DNA of 64,000 bases from Cyclobacterium plantarum (lineage in GTDB: Bacteria; Bacteroidota; Bacteroidia; Cytophagales; Cyclobacteriaceae): assembly GCF_011290685.1 (NCBI RefSeq), contig NZ_JAANYN010000008.1, positions 174,107-238,106 on the forward strand, given 5' to 3'. The notes beneath the pieces are model-generated. The model saw only the letters and a list, made by a program, of their open reading frames with translations. It made no database searches and was not told the DNA's origin. Below are positions 7,382 to 17,261 of the stretch, in pieces. The position numbers and the translations under genes were made by a program. Position 1 is the stretch's first letter. Each line of letters starts with the position of its first letter.

Positions 7382-9592
7382 ATGGTTCGTAGTTTTACAG
7401 CAGGAGATTTTAGCGTCAGACAGTTCTGTTTGTTGCTTTTTGCGTTGATTTTGTCAGTTCCTGTTTTGGGTCAGAAAATTAATGATGCATACAGGTTGCA
7501 TATAAAACGGGCCAGTTCTCCGGTAGTCATTGACGGGAAGGTGGATGAAAAGGCCTGGAAGGATGCTGAAGTGGCCAGTGACTTTTACATGATCCTGCCC
7601 ATGGATACCAGCTTTTCCCAGGTGGATACGGATGTCATGATGACATACGATGATGAACGGCTGTATTTGCTGGTGGTCAACCACCATGCCGTCCCCGGAC
7701 CCTATTACGTAGAGTCATTGCGCCGTGATTTTTCCTTTGGTAAAAATGATAATTTCCTGTTGTTCATGGACACCTTTGATGACCAGACCAATGGCTTTTC
7801 GTTTGGGGCAAATGCTGCCGGAGCCCAATGGGATGGTATCATGTATGAAGGGGGAAAGGTAGATTTAAGCTGGGACAATAAATGGGTATCCAAGGTTCAG
7901 AATTACGATGACAGGTGGGTTTTTGAGGCCGCCATACCCTTCAAATCCATCAGGTACAAAAAGGGTATCAAAGAGTGGGGGATCAACTTCAGCAGGCTAG
8001 ACCTGAAAACCACCGAGAAATCTGCCTGGGCTCCTGTTCCAAGGCAGTTTCCTTCGGCATCCCTTGCCTACACGGGTATCCTTGTTTGGGATGAGGCACC
8101 CCCGGAGGCAGGCATGAATGTGTCTATAATCCCTTATGTGATGGGGGGTAGTGTAAAAAACAATGAAGGGGGAATACCTACCGACTACCAGAACAGGGTA
8201 GGAGTAGATGCTAAAATTGCGGTGAGTTCTTCATTAAACCTGGACCTCACCGTAAACCCCGATTTTTCACAGGTTGAAGTGGACCGGCAAATCACCAATC
8301 TGGATCGCTTTGAATTGTTTTTCCCGGAACGCAGGCAATTTTTTCTGGAAAACGGCGACCTTTTCGCCAATTTTGGTTATGAAACCATCAGACCTTTCTT
8401 TTCAAGGCGGATTGGTTTAAATGCGCCAATTCAGTTTGGTGCCAGGCTAAGCGGCAAAATCAACCGCGATTGGCGAATAGGTGCCATGAACATGCAGACG
8501 GGACAAGTAGAAGAAACGGCAACCCCTGCACAAAATTTTACGGTAATGTCTGCTCAAAGAAGGGTGGGACAACGTTCCAATATTGCCGCAATTTTCGTCA
8601 ACAAAGCCAATTCAAGTCAGATACCCGGTACCAACGGAACAGACACGGAACCTGTTCCTGCTTACAATAGAAATATTGGATTGGAATACAACCTGGCCTC
8701 ATCCAATAACCTTTGGACAGGTAAAGCACTGTTCCTAAAATCTTTTAGTCCTGTGGAATCAGGAGAGAGCATGGTTCATGCTGCCAATCTCAGGTATTCC
8801 AGTGGTAACCTGACCTGGGAATGGAAACACGAATATGTATCCCCGAATTATACGGCAGAAGTGGGGTATGTGCCCCGAAACGGTTATTACAGGATCAACC
8901 CCAATGCGGCCTACCTCTTTTTCCCAAAAAGTAAGAAGATCCTCCGACATGGCCCCACTTTCAATACTTCCTTGTTTTATAATATGGATAGGGAGCAAAC
9001 GGATAATATCACAGAACTGGGTTACACGATTAGGTTCAGAAGCCAAAGTAATTTGACCGCGAAATATACCTACAACAGGATATTGTTGCAACAGGCATTT
9101 GATCCCACCAACTTTAGTGGTGATACATTGGCGGCATTTACTGACCATACCTGGAATGCCATAGGTATGGAATACGTGTCCAAACCCCAAAGTCTCTTTA
9201 CCTATACTGTCTCTTCCCAATACGGGGGGTATTTTGCTCAGGGAGAAAGGTTCAATGTTGCCGGTGAGCTTGGATACAGGTTTCAGCCATACGTAGGGCT
9301 TTCCATGACAGGAAATTATAACCAGATTGATTTGCCGGAACCCTGGGGAAATACCAGATTTTGGCTGGTGGGTCCAAGGGTAGATGTAACCTTTACCAAT
9401 ACCTTGTTTTTCACCGCCTTTGCGCAGTATAATGAGCAGATAGATAATATCAACTTAAATACAAGATTTCAATGGCGGTTTAAGCCTGCTTCTGACCTTT
9501 ACCTCGTTTTCACGGATAATTACCTGCCAGCCCCGTTTTATGTGAAAAACAGAACATTGGCCTTGAAATTTACTTACTGGTGGACCTTGTGA
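7382..9592 (+). CDS. DUF5916 outer-membrane barrel with N-terminal CBM9-like domain
   Basis: I place the start at the ATG at 7382 (736 residues) because it precedes a clean signal peptide (FCLLLFALILSVPVLGQ); an in-frame TTG lies 48 bp further upstream. Residues about 40-210 form a carbohydrate-binding-module-9-like sandwich (VVIDGKVDEKAWKDAE). The remainder is a beta-rich barrel containing the DUF5916 hallmark FPERRQFFLENGDLF (about 315-330). The protein is predicted in the outer membrane; its substrate is unknown. Its last 23 bases overlap the convergent dioxygenase gene. Confidence 0.85.
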   Translation: MVRSFTAGDFSVRQFCLLLFALILSVPVLGQKINDAYRLHIKRASSPVVIDGKVDEKAWKDAEVASDFYMILPMDTSFSQVDTDVMMTYDDERLYLLVVNHHAVPGPYYVESLRRDFSFGKNDNFLLFMDTFDDQTNGFSFGANAAGAQWDGIMYEGGKVDLSWDNKWVSKVQNYDDRWVFEAAIPFKSIRYKKGIKEWGINFSRLDLKTTEKSAWAPVPRQFPSASLAYTGILVWDEAPPEAGMNVSIIPYVMGGSVKNNEGGIPTDYQNRVGVDAKIAVSSSLNLDLTVNPDFSQVEVDRQITNLDRFELFFPERRQFFLENGDLFANFGYETIRPFFSRRIGLNAPIQFGARLSGKINRDWRIGAMNMQTGQVEETATPAQNFTVMSAQRRVGQRSNIAAIFVNKANSSQIPGTNGTDTEPVPAYNRNIGLEYNLASSNNLWTGKALFLKSFSPVESGESMVHAANLRYSSGNLTWEWKHEYVSPNYTAEVGYVPRNGYYRINPNAAYLFFPKSKKILRHGPTFNTSLFYNMDREQTDNITELGYTIRFRSQSNLTAKYTYNRILLQQAFDPTNFSGDTLAAFTDHTWNAIGMEYVSKPQSLFTYTVSSQYGGYFAQGERFNVAGELGYRFQPYVGLSMTGNYNQIDLPEPWGNTRFWLVGPRVDVTFTNTLFFTAFAQYNEQIDNINLNTRFQWRFKPASDLYLVFTDNYLPAPFYVKNRTLALKFTYWWTL

Positions 9593-10538
9593 TATACCAG
9601 GGATCCAATCCAAGCAGTTTTCGACCTAAAGGACTGAGGATGGCCGTTTTGTATTTTGTTTGTTCCCAGTTTCTGGGGTCACCGGGAAAGGCGTAACCAT
9701 CGGGTGCTATCCTGTTTTTCCAGGAAGATATGCGCCAATCTCTGAGTTCCTGGTTTTCATTTTCTGCCGGCATCATCGAAATGTATTGGGCCATTCTGAC
9801 CTTGTCGCGGCTGATATTGGGCCGGATACCATGAGGTAATTTGCTGTTAAAAATCAAAAGATCTCCCTCGTCCAGCTTTACCTTGGTCAACTCAAATCCG
9901 CTGATATCAGGTTTGAACCTGTCCCTGTCTGCAGGCTGGCTCGTTTTCCAGGTTTCATAATTCCGGTATAATTCCGGGATGCACTGAAATCCCCCGACAT
10001 TCGGGTCGGTCTGTTCATTCAATGCTACCAAGCCTTGTACGTTTTGGGGATTTGTCTCAGGATCATAATCCCAGTGAATAAAGCCTTTGAACTCAAAATC
10101 TGGCCTGGCTGGCAGATTAAGATTGGCTCTGTCAATGGTCACCCAAAGCTCATCCATGCCCCATATATCCGTAAAAGTTTCGTACACTTTTGGATATTGG
10201 CGTATATCCCACAGATATTGGTGATTGTAAATTTCTACCATACCACTGTTGGTCAGTTCCTTCATTTTCATTTCAGGCCTCTCTTCACCATACCAGGTTT
10301 CAGGATCCTTTGGATTTTTCTCTTCAAATTCCCATAAAAGGTTCCTTAGGCGATTAGTTAAAGATTTAGGTACTGCATTTTTTATAATGACATAACCATT
10401 GTCCACCCAAAAATCCCAATCATTTTCGGTCAATACCTTTAACGGTCGACCATTACTCCGGTCATTTAAAAACACCTTGCTCGATGTGGCAGTTGAGGGG
10501 TTGCCAGGAATATCTTTGTGGTTTTTGTTAATTGCCAT
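9570..10538 (-). CDS. phytanoyl-CoA dioxygenase family protein
   Basis: 322 residues of the Fe(II)/2-oxoglutarate-dependent PhyH family. The metal triad is visible: H155 and D157 in HWDYDP, and H236 in LPHGIRPN, with R239 as the probable 2-oxoglutarate-binding arginine. Bacterial members hydroxylate diverse small molecules, so the substrate is open. No signal peptide is present. The gene converges on, and overlaps, the DUF5916 barrel. Confidence 0.85.
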   Translation of the reverse strand: MAINKNHKDIPGNPSTATSSKVFLNDRSNGRPLKVLTENDWDFWVDNGYVIIKNAVPKSLTNRLRNLLWEFEEKNPKDPETWYGEERPEMKMKELTNSGMVEIYNHQYLWDIRQYPKVYETFTDIWGMDELWVTIDRANLNLPARPDFEFKGFIHWDYDPETNPQNVQGLVALNEQTDPNVGGFQCIPELYRNYETWKTSQPADRDRFKPDISGFELTKVKLDEGDLLIFNSKLPHGIRPNISRDKVRMAQYISMMPAENENQELRDWRISSWKNRIAPDGYAFPGDPRNWEQTKYKTAILSPLGRKLLGLDPWYITRSTSK

Positions 10539-10560
10539 GGTAAAATTTTTATCTTACAAG

Positions 10561-10593
10561 CAAAATATAGCATTAAAAATTTAATATTACAAA
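10561..10593 (-). promoter_or_regulatory. candidate -33/-7 promoter for the dioxygenase gene
   Basis: On the minus strand TTTG (complement of 10590-10593) is followed after about 20 bp by TATATTTTG (complement of 10561-10569), close to the Bacteroidota TTTG-N19-TAnnTTTG pattern with one extra T. It sits about 23 bp before the start codon. Confidence 0.45.
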
Positions 10594-10697
10594 GTCCTAA
10601 ATTTATAAGATTTTGCTGTTTAATCAATTTGATCTGCTTATATTTCCATTAATGTAAATTAGTTTCAGGTTCGTTTTTACAATGCTTAGCTTGAAAC

Positions 10698-13217
10698 ATG
10701 AAACCTCAACCAATGAACTTATTCAAACGCTCAGGCCTGTTGCTTGTTTTTTACCTGGCCGGAATATATTTAACTGCTCCTTTCGCCAGCGCACAAAGTG
10801 GTTCTGAAATTTACCACCAGCTTCTAAAATTAAAAGAGACCAAACGGGTATTGTACATTGCGGCTCACCCCGACGATGAAAACACCAGGTTGATAGCTTA
10901 CTTGTCCAATGCCATTAACGCAGAAGTGGGTTACCTGTCCCTTACCAGGGGTGATGGGGGTCAAAACCTGATAGGTAAAGAATTGGGAATACAATTGGGA
11001 ATGATACGGACCCAGGAATTATTGAAAGCCAGGGAAACCGATGGTGGCAGACAATTTTTTTCCCGTGCCATTGATTTTGGCTATAGCAAAACTCCCAATG
11101 AAACGCTTAATAACTGGGACCGTGAAAAATTGCTATCAGATGTAATATGGGTAATTAGAAATTTTCAACCCGACATCATCATTACCAGGTTTAACACTAC
11201 TCCCGGAACCACCCACGGGCACCACACCACTTCTGCTATTCTGGCAAGAGAAGCCTACGAAAAAGCAGGAGATCCCAATGTATTTCCAGAACAAATGAAA
11301 TGGGTAAAACCCTGGTCTCCCAAAAGAATATTTTGGAATGCTTACAATTGGGGAGGGCAATACGAACCAAAAGCAGATAAAAAGTACCATAGTTTTCCGG
11401 TAGGTGAATTCAACGCATTGTTGGGTACCACATATTCTCAAATTGCTGCTGACAGCAGAACCATGCACAAATCCCAGGGTTTTGGTGCTACTGCAGCCAT
11501 AGGGGAGGGCAGTGATTTTATCGAATTGGTTGCAGGAGCATCTTTCGAAAGCGGACCATTTGACGGGATTCCCAATAGGTGGGAAAATCTTGAGAAGGGC
11601 TCAACTATTCAGCATCAAATCCAGGATTTGCTGGAAGATTTTAATTTTATACACCCGGAAAAAAACTTGCCAGAATTACTCGCCATCAAATCAGCCTTGA
11701 ACGATGTTCAGGAAAATTTAACCTGGGTCAAAGAAAAAAGACAGTTGATGGATGAAATCATTTTGGCGGCATTGGGTTGGAAATCCTTATTCCTGGCCAA
11801 TAAAGAGTTGTCTTATCCCTCTGAACAAATCAAGGGGAGGCTTTTGGTAAATCAACCCTACAATACTGTAGTCAATTTACATGCATTCAGGACATTGGAT
11901 ACCACCTTTGAATTGGATGCCACCGTGAACAACAACAAACCTTTTGAACTGGAGATGGACTTGCAGATCCCGAAAAATCATCCCATTTCCCAACCCTATT
12001 GGCTTGAAAATGATCCTGAAAACAACCTGTATGCAGTGGAAGAACAGCCCATGATTGGCAAAGCCTTCAATGACCCTGCTATATCGGGAATTTTGCATTT
12101 CGACATAAACGGACAGTCTTATGAAGTCAATATTCCCCTCCAATACCGGTACAATGATCAGGTAAATGGGGAAATAATTCAGCCATTTACCATTGTACCA
12201 AAAGCCTCAGTAACGGTGGATATGGACAATGTATTTTTGCTTAACGGAAAGGAATCCATCATAGGGGTAACGGTGACATTTGAAGGTGAAATGAAGGAAG
12301 GAAAGTTGGGCATTGAAGGTTTGGATAGTGCTGCCTACCGGATAGAGGAAAGACTGGTAGATGAGGTCAATAACAGGTACTATTACAAAGTAGCTTTATC
12401 CAATTCCAATGGAGAAGAAAAATCACATCATACCGTATATTTCGAGACGGAAGATGGGATGGTATTCAAGCGGGGGATGAACCGCATTCTTTACGAGCAT
12501 ATTCCAAATCAGACCTATTTTCCTGAGGCTGCTTTTAACCTGATCCGGATGAAAATGGACATAAGCAATCAGACCATTGGCTATATACCTGGTGCAGGAG
12601 ATGATATTCCAGGAGTTTTAAGAAATTTAGGGTATACGGTTGAAATGCTGGAGAACGATAACTTCGGGCCTTCGGTTTTCAGTAAGTATAATACCATAAT
12701 CGTCGGTATCAGGGCATTCAATGTCAACCAGAATTTTGCCAACAGTATTACCGCATTGATGGAGTACGTGAAAGAAGGCGGTAACCTGATCGTCCAATAC
12801 AACACCAGTTCTCCCTTACTTTCGAGAAATTTCGGGCCCTATCCCCTGGAACTTTCCCGCAACAGGGTAGCTGTGGAAGATTCACCTGTGGAGATCCTGC
12901 TCAAAGATCATCCCCTAATGAACCATCCCAATAAAATTGAACAGGTTGATTTTTCCGGATGGGTGCAAGAGAGAGGCTTGTATTTTCCGGGAAATTGGGA
13001 TGACACCTACCAAACACCATTGCTAATGCAGGATCCCGATGAAACCCCTACTAAAGGTTCCCTTTTGTTTGCCAATTATGGTCAGGGAAGCTTTACCTAT
13101 TCAGGAATCTCCTGGTTTAGACTATTGCCCGCAGGAGTACCGGGAGCCGTTAAATTATTTGTCAACCTAATCGAACAAGCAGGTGAAGAAAGAGAAGGAA
13201 TATCAGCATTGGAATAA
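10698..13217 (+). CDS. PIG-L/LmbE deacetylase fused to a C-terminal ThuA-like domain
   Basis: 839 residues with a signal peptide (residues 1-32, ending FASAQ). Residues about 48-240 are a PIG-L domain with the zinc motif AHPDD at 56-60 and a second histidine cluster HGHH at 173-176. These enzymes remove N-acetyl groups from GlcNAc conjugates. After a beta-rich middle, residues about 625-830 resemble a ThuA/class I amidotransferase-like fold (YNTIIVGIRAFN, EGGNLIVQYN). A sodium:solute symporter follows 72 bp downstream, so deacetylation outside the cytoplasm and product uptake may be linked. Confidence 0.85.
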   Translation: MKPQPMNLFKRSGLLLVFYLAGIYLTAPFASAQSGSEIYHQLLKLKETKRVLYIAAHPDDENTRLIAYLSNAINAEVGYLSLTRGDGGQNLIGKELGIQLGMIRTQELLKARETDGGRQFFSRAIDFGYSKTPNETLNNWDREKLLSDVIWVIRNFQPDIIITRFNTTPGTTHGHHTTSAILAREAYEKAGDPNVFPEQMKWVKPWSPKRIFWNAYNWGGQYEPKADKKYHSFPVGEFNALLGTTYSQIAADSRTMHKSQGFGATAAIGEGSDFIELVAGASFESGPFDGIPNRWENLEKGSTIQHQIQDLLEDFNFIHPEKNLPELLAIKSALNDVQENLTWVKEKRQLMDEIILAALGWKSLFLANKELSYPSEQIKGRLLVNQPYNTVVNLHAFRTLDTTFELDATVNNNKPFELEMDLQIPKNHPISQPYWLENDPENNLYAVEEQPMIGKAFNDPAISGILHFDINGQSYEVNIPLQYRYNDQVNGEIIQPFTIVPKASVTVDMDNVFLLNGKESIIGVTVTFEGEMKEGKLGIEGLDSAAYRIEERLVDEVNNRYYYKVALSNSNGEEKSHHTVYFETEDGMVFKRGMNRILYEHIPNQTYFPEAAFNLIRMKMDISNQTIGYIPGAGDDIPGVLRNLGYTVEMLENDNFGPSVFSKYNTIIVGIRAFNVNQNFANSITALMEYVKEGGNLIVQYNTSSPLLSRNFGPYPLELSRNRVAVEDSPVEILLKDHPLMNHPNKIEQVDFSGWVQERGLYFPGNWDDTYQTPLLMQDPDETPTKGSLLFANYGQGSFTYSGISWFRLLPAGVPGAVKLFVNLIEQAGEEREGISALE

Positions 13218-13289
13218 ACTGTACTTGCTTCAGTTGATCGTTTTGGGAATTTTGGTCGTTTTATTTTATATACTAACCCAAACTTTTTC

Positions 13290-15005
13290 ATGAGTTATCT
13301 GGATTGGGCCATCATGTTTGGCACCTTACTGGCCATAGCTGCCTATGGAATATACAAAACTTATGGTCCCAAAGACATGGAAAAGTACCTCAGGGGGGGC
13401 AATGACCTCAACTGGTGGACCATAGGATTGTCCATAATGGCTACACAGGCTTCAGCCATTACATTTTTGAGCACTCCAGGACAGGCTTATGCAGATGGTA
13501 TGCGGTTCATACAGTTTTATTTTGGGCTGCCTGTGGCCATGATCATTATCTCCGTTGTATTTTTACCTATTTACTACAGGTTAAAAGTATATACGGCATA
13601 CGAATTTTTGGAAACCCGTTTTGACTTGAAAACACGGACCCTGACGGCCTGTCTGTTTTTAGTACAGCGCGGGTTGGCAGCAGGGATTACCATTTATGCG
13701 CCTGCCATTATTTTATCTACCCTTCTGGAATGGAACCTCACACTCACCAACTTCTTCATAGGGTTTATGGTGATCATTTATACTGTATCGGGAGGAACCA
13801 AAGCCGTATCCATCACGCAAAAACAACAAATGACCGTAATGATGGGCGGGATGATTTTAGCTGGTATCATTGTCATTCAAATGATACCCGTCAAATTTAC
13901 TGAGGCACTTCACCTGGCCGGAAAAATGGAAAAATTGAATATTGTCAATTTCGAGTTTGATCTTTCCGACAGGTATAATTTCTGGTCTGGTGTGACAGGA
14001 GCATTGTTTTTATTTTTGTCTTATTTTGGCACCGACCAGTCGCAGGTACAACGGTACCTTAGTGGGAGATCGCTTACGCAAAGCAGGATGGGTTTGATGA
14101 TGAACGGGTTCCTGAAAGTACCCATGCAGTTTGTCATTCTTTTTATTGGCGTGATGGTTTTTGTTTTTTACCAATTTTTCCAACCTCCGGTAATTTTCAA
14201 TACCATTCAGTTGGATAAACTCAAGCAAAGCGAATATGTAGACGATCTGTCCGAATTGGAGGAGGAGTATTCGGATGTTTTCCAAGACAAAACGGAAAGT
14301 ATTCAGCAGCTACTGGGAGCCATTTCTTCAAACGATGAATCACAGACCAATCAATATCAGGAAGAAGTATTTGATCATTCAGCCAGGCAGGAGGAGCTTA
14401 GAGAAAAAGTCAAGGCCTTGATTGTCAAGAATGATCCTTTGGCAGAAACCAATGATACAGACTATGTGTTCATGCGTTTTGTGATGGATTATCTGCCAAA
14501 GGGTATTGTCGGGTTGTTATTTGCTGTGATATTTAGTGCAGCCATGTCATCTACAGCCTCGGAACTGAACGCCCTTTCTTCTACTACCACCATGGATATT
14601 TACAAAAGATCCATTAAAAAATCTGAAGATTCCAGGCATTATATGCTATCATCCAAATGGTTTACAGCGCTTTGGGGATTGTTTGCTGTACTCTTTGCTA
14701 CTTATGCCACTTTATTTGAAAACCTGATACAGGCGGTCAATTTATTGGGCTCTCTCTTTTATGGGACCATATTGGGCATATTTTTGGTTGGTTTTTTCAT
14801 GAAGTGGGTAGGTGGAAGAGCGGTTTTTATGGCTGCCATCATAACCGAGATATTGATCCTTACCCTCCATTATTTTAACGGAAAAACAGTTGGCGGTATT
14901 TCCGTAGATGTAGGATATCTTTGGTACAATGCCATCGGCTGTATTCTGGTCATGGTAATAGCCGCATTTTTGCAATTATTCATGTCTCAGGCAAAAAAAG
15001 TTTAA
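13290..15005 (+). CDS. sodium:solute symporter (SSS family)
   Basis: 571 residues with about 13 hydrophobic segments. The opening periplasmic helix and RGGNDLNWWTIGLSIMATQASAI-like start (about residues 36-58) and SGGTKAVSITQ in helix 5 region are typical of SSS transporters. A hydrophilic acidic insert of roughly 100 residues (about 310-400) separates later helices, as in many Bacteroidota members. It probably imports a sugar or acid with sodium. Downstream of the PIG-L gene, likely in one operon. Confidence 0.88.
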   Translation: MSYLDWAIMFGTLLAIAAYGIYKTYGPKDMEKYLRGGNDLNWWTIGLSIMATQASAITFLSTPGQAYADGMRFIQFYFGLPVAMIIISVVFLPIYYRLKVYTAYEFLETRFDLKTRTLTACLFLVQRGLAAGITIYAPAIILSTLLEWNLTLTNFFIGFMVIIYTVSGGTKAVSITQKQQMTVMMGGMILAGIIVIQMIPVKFTEALHLAGKMEKLNIVNFEFDLSDRYNFWSGVTGALFLFLSYFGTDQSQVQRYLSGRSLTQSRMGLMMNGFLKVPMQFVILFIGVMVFVFYQFFQPPVIFNTIQLDKLKQSEYVDDLSELEEEYSDVFQDKTESIQQLLGAISSNDESQTNQYQEEVFDHSARQEELREKVKALIVKNDPLAETNDTDYVFMRFVMDYLPKGIVGLLFAVIFSAAMSSTASELNALSSTTTMDIYKRSIKKSEDSRHYMLSSKWFTALWGLFAVLFATYATLFENLIQAVNLLGSLFYGTILGIFLVGFFMKWVGGRAVFMAAIITEILILTLHYFNGKTVGGISVDVGYLWYNAIGCILVMVIAAFLQLFMSQAKKV

Positions 15006-15013
15006 AAAATAGA

Positions 15014-15043
15014 TGAGGAGCTACTCTCAAATGTAGCTCCTCA
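15014..15043 (+). terminator. perfect 11-bp stem-loop after the symporter
   Basis: TGAGGAGCTAC (15014-15024) pairs with GTAGCTCCTCA (15033-15043) around an 8-base loop, directly after the symporter stop. There is no strong T-tract, so it may be a terminator stem or an mRNA-stabilising hairpin. Confidence 0.5.
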
Positions 15044-15235
15044 CTAACCAGTTTTCTATAGTAGAAACGTTCGGATGAAGACCGCTAATGCTTTAACCGG
15101 TAAACCATTTGAGAATTAGGTTAAACTCATTTTCTCAGATCTCCTTAATTTGAGGGGATTTTCTGTATTATATATCAGTAACATCCTACTTTACCAAATA
15201 AGAGTTATTGGCTAAAACCGAAGTCCAGGACAAGG

Positions 15236-16084
15236 TTATTTTAAAGAAGAAATCAATCGCTCATTCAAGCTTACATAATCCGGGTTATTGGCTTCTCTGG
15301 CCAATTCCATGGATTGTTCTGCCGTCGCAATGGCTTCCATTTTCATACCCTGGGCAGCCTGAATTTTTGCTTTCAGGTGCACAATATAATATTTGGGGTC
15401 GGCCTCTACAGCTTTATTGATCCATTCCAGAGCTGTATCCAGGTCTTTGTCGTTGGTGAAATAATAGTTTGCTGCCTGAAAATAAAGCCCGGGGTTATCA
15501 CTGTCCTGATCGATAAGCATTTCTCTTATTTGTTTCATTACAATGGGATCCACTTCAGTTTCTATCCTGAAGCCGATCTGACTTTTATCCCAGGCCAGCT
15601 GTACGGTAGCACCGGAATCTGTCAGCTCGGCAAATTGAATGGTCATGCTTTCCACAGGCTTTTTTAGTTTGTTTACGGGAACAGTTACCCGCAATGCATC
15701 GTCCTTGGCATCATAGCCCATAGCTCCCCATAGTTCGGTTTTATTGGAGAAAATCAGCGTCCACTGGTTTTTATTTGGTACGGTGTAGAATGCGTATTTA
15801 CCTGCAGCTAACTTTTGTCCGTTTACCTTGATGTCTGTATCAAATTCAAGCGTTGTGGGATTGTTTGCTCCGGTTCTCCAGACTTGTCCATAAGGGACCA
15901 ATTCACCAAAAATTTTTCTACCCTTTTTTCCAGGTCTGGAATAATCGAGATGAATTTCAGTTAACCCTACTTGTTGCACCACTTTACTGCTAGGGCTGGC
16001 CTGAGGCATTTTTATCTGAGAAAATCCATTTATGTGGATTAACGACAAAATTGTAATTAGAAAAAGCAGATTTTTTGTTTTCAT
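15236..16084 (-). CDS. DUF2911 protein with C-terminal TPR
   Basis: 282 residues with a signal peptide (1-22, HINGFSQ). Residues about 30-180 match DUF2911: LDYSRPGKKGRKIFGELVP, then VWRTGANNPTTLEF and the WGAMGYDAKDD region. The last 90 residues carry about two tetratricopeptide units (ALEWINKAVEADPKYY). It is predicted to be periplasmic; no enzymatic role is known to me. A paralogue without TPRs is at 62245-62796. Confidence 0.85.
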   Translation of the reverse strand: MKTKNLLFLITILSLIHINGFSQIKMPQASPSSKVVQQVGLTEIHLDYSRPGKKGRKIFGELVPYGQVWRTGANNPTTLEFDTDIKVNGQKLAAGKYAFYTVPNKNQWTLIFSNKTELWGAMGYDAKDDALRVTVPVNKLKKPVESMTIQFAELTDSGATVQLAWDKSQIGFRIETEVDPIVMKQIREMLIDQDSDNPGLYFQAANYYFTNDKDLDTALEWINKAVEADPKYYIVHLKAKIQAAQGMKMEAIATAEQSMELAREANNPDYVSLNERLISSLK

Positions 16085-16319
16085 AGAAATTTATAATTAG
16101 ATTGTAGTTGTGATCATCCGAAACAATTTGAGTTTACAGCACAGTTGAAATTACATGTTTATCAGTACTTAATTGTCAGGTAAATATATGCATTTGTAAA
16201 TAAATGCTGTGTGATCTTAGCATTGACGTGGGAGTTATTGTTTGGGGCTTGGTATACATAAATGCTTTTTTGGAGATCGTTTTTGAGAATATTTTAATCT
16301 TTTAATCGAAATTCTTTCA

Positions 16320-17246
16320 ATGGGACTAGCAATTATTGCTCCAAATAAATCAGCAGAGGAGATCAACGCCTGGACAGGTGTTTTTAAAGAAATCAATCCT
16401 ACATTAGACTTGCAGGTTTTTCCTGATATCAAAGATAAGGAGGCAGTGGAAGTGGTTGTACTCTGGCAACACCCCAAAGGTATATTGCATGATTTTCCCA
16501 ACCTGCGTTTGGTCTGTTCCATGGGATCGGGAGTTGACCATATCATGGCAGATTATTATCCGGAAAACGTACCGGTCACACGAATAGTGGATCCGAGGTT
16601 GACCTTTTCCATGACCAACTATGTGGTGATGGGTGTGCTCAATTTTCACCGTCAAATACTGCGTTACATCAAAGACAATCAATCCAAAACCTGGGACATG
16701 AGCCAGCCTGAGATTCCCGTCTCAGTAGGAGTGATGGGGGTTGGTGAATTGGGCGGAGATGTCCTGGATAAAGTTGCAGGTTTGGGATTTCCGGTAGTTG
16801 GTTATGGCAATTCGCCCAAATCATCTTTCAGACATCCTTACTACTATGGCAATCAGCTGCAGGATTTTTTAAATGAGGTGAATCTGGTTGTTTGCTTGCT
16901 TCCTTTGACACCAAAGACAGTAGGCTTTCTGAACAAGGATTTCTTCAAAAAATGTCAAAAAGGAACCTACCTTATCAATGTGGCACGGGGAAAGCATCTA
17001 TTGGAAGAAGACCTCATTCCCGCTATCAATGAGGGCTTTATTTCTGGTGCCCTGCTGGATGTATTTCAAAAAGAACCTTTGCCAGCCGCACACCCCTTTT
17101 GGGAACATGATAAAATTACCGTAACACCACATATTGCCAGCATCACCAACCATAAAGCTGCGGCTCCACAAATTATGGAGAATTATAACAACCTGATGGC
17201 TGGCAAACCCCTGATCAATCAAATTAGTAAAACCCAGGGCTATTAA
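16320..17246 (+). CDS. D-2-hydroxyacid dehydrogenase, glyoxylate/hydroxypyruvate reductase A type
   Basis: 308 residues, the short GhrA type. The NAD(P)-binding motif is GVMGVGELGG (about 138-147). The catalytic set is represented by INVARGKHLLEE (arginine), the glutamate in LDVFQKEPLP and the histidine in TPHIASIT. It reduces glyoxylate or hydroxypyruvate, or a related 2-keto acid. The following stress-protein gene starts 15 bp after the stop. Confidence 0.85.
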   Translation: MGLAIIAPNKSAEEINAWTGVFKEINPTLDLQVFPDIKDKEAVEVVVLWQHPKGILHDFPNLRLVCSMGSGVDHIMADYYPENVPVTRIVDPRLTFSMTNYVVMGVLNFHRQILRYIKDNQSKTWDMSQPEIPVSVGVMGVGELGGDVLDKVAGLGFPVVGYGNSPKSSFRHPYYYGNQLQDFLNEVNLVVCLLPLTPKTVGFLNKDFFKKCQKGTYLINVARGKHLLEEDLIPAINEGFISGALLDVFQKEPLPAAHPFWEHDKITVTPHIASITNHKAAAPQIMENYNNLMAGKPLINQISKTQGY

Positions 17247-17261
17247 ACCTATTAATTCTTT

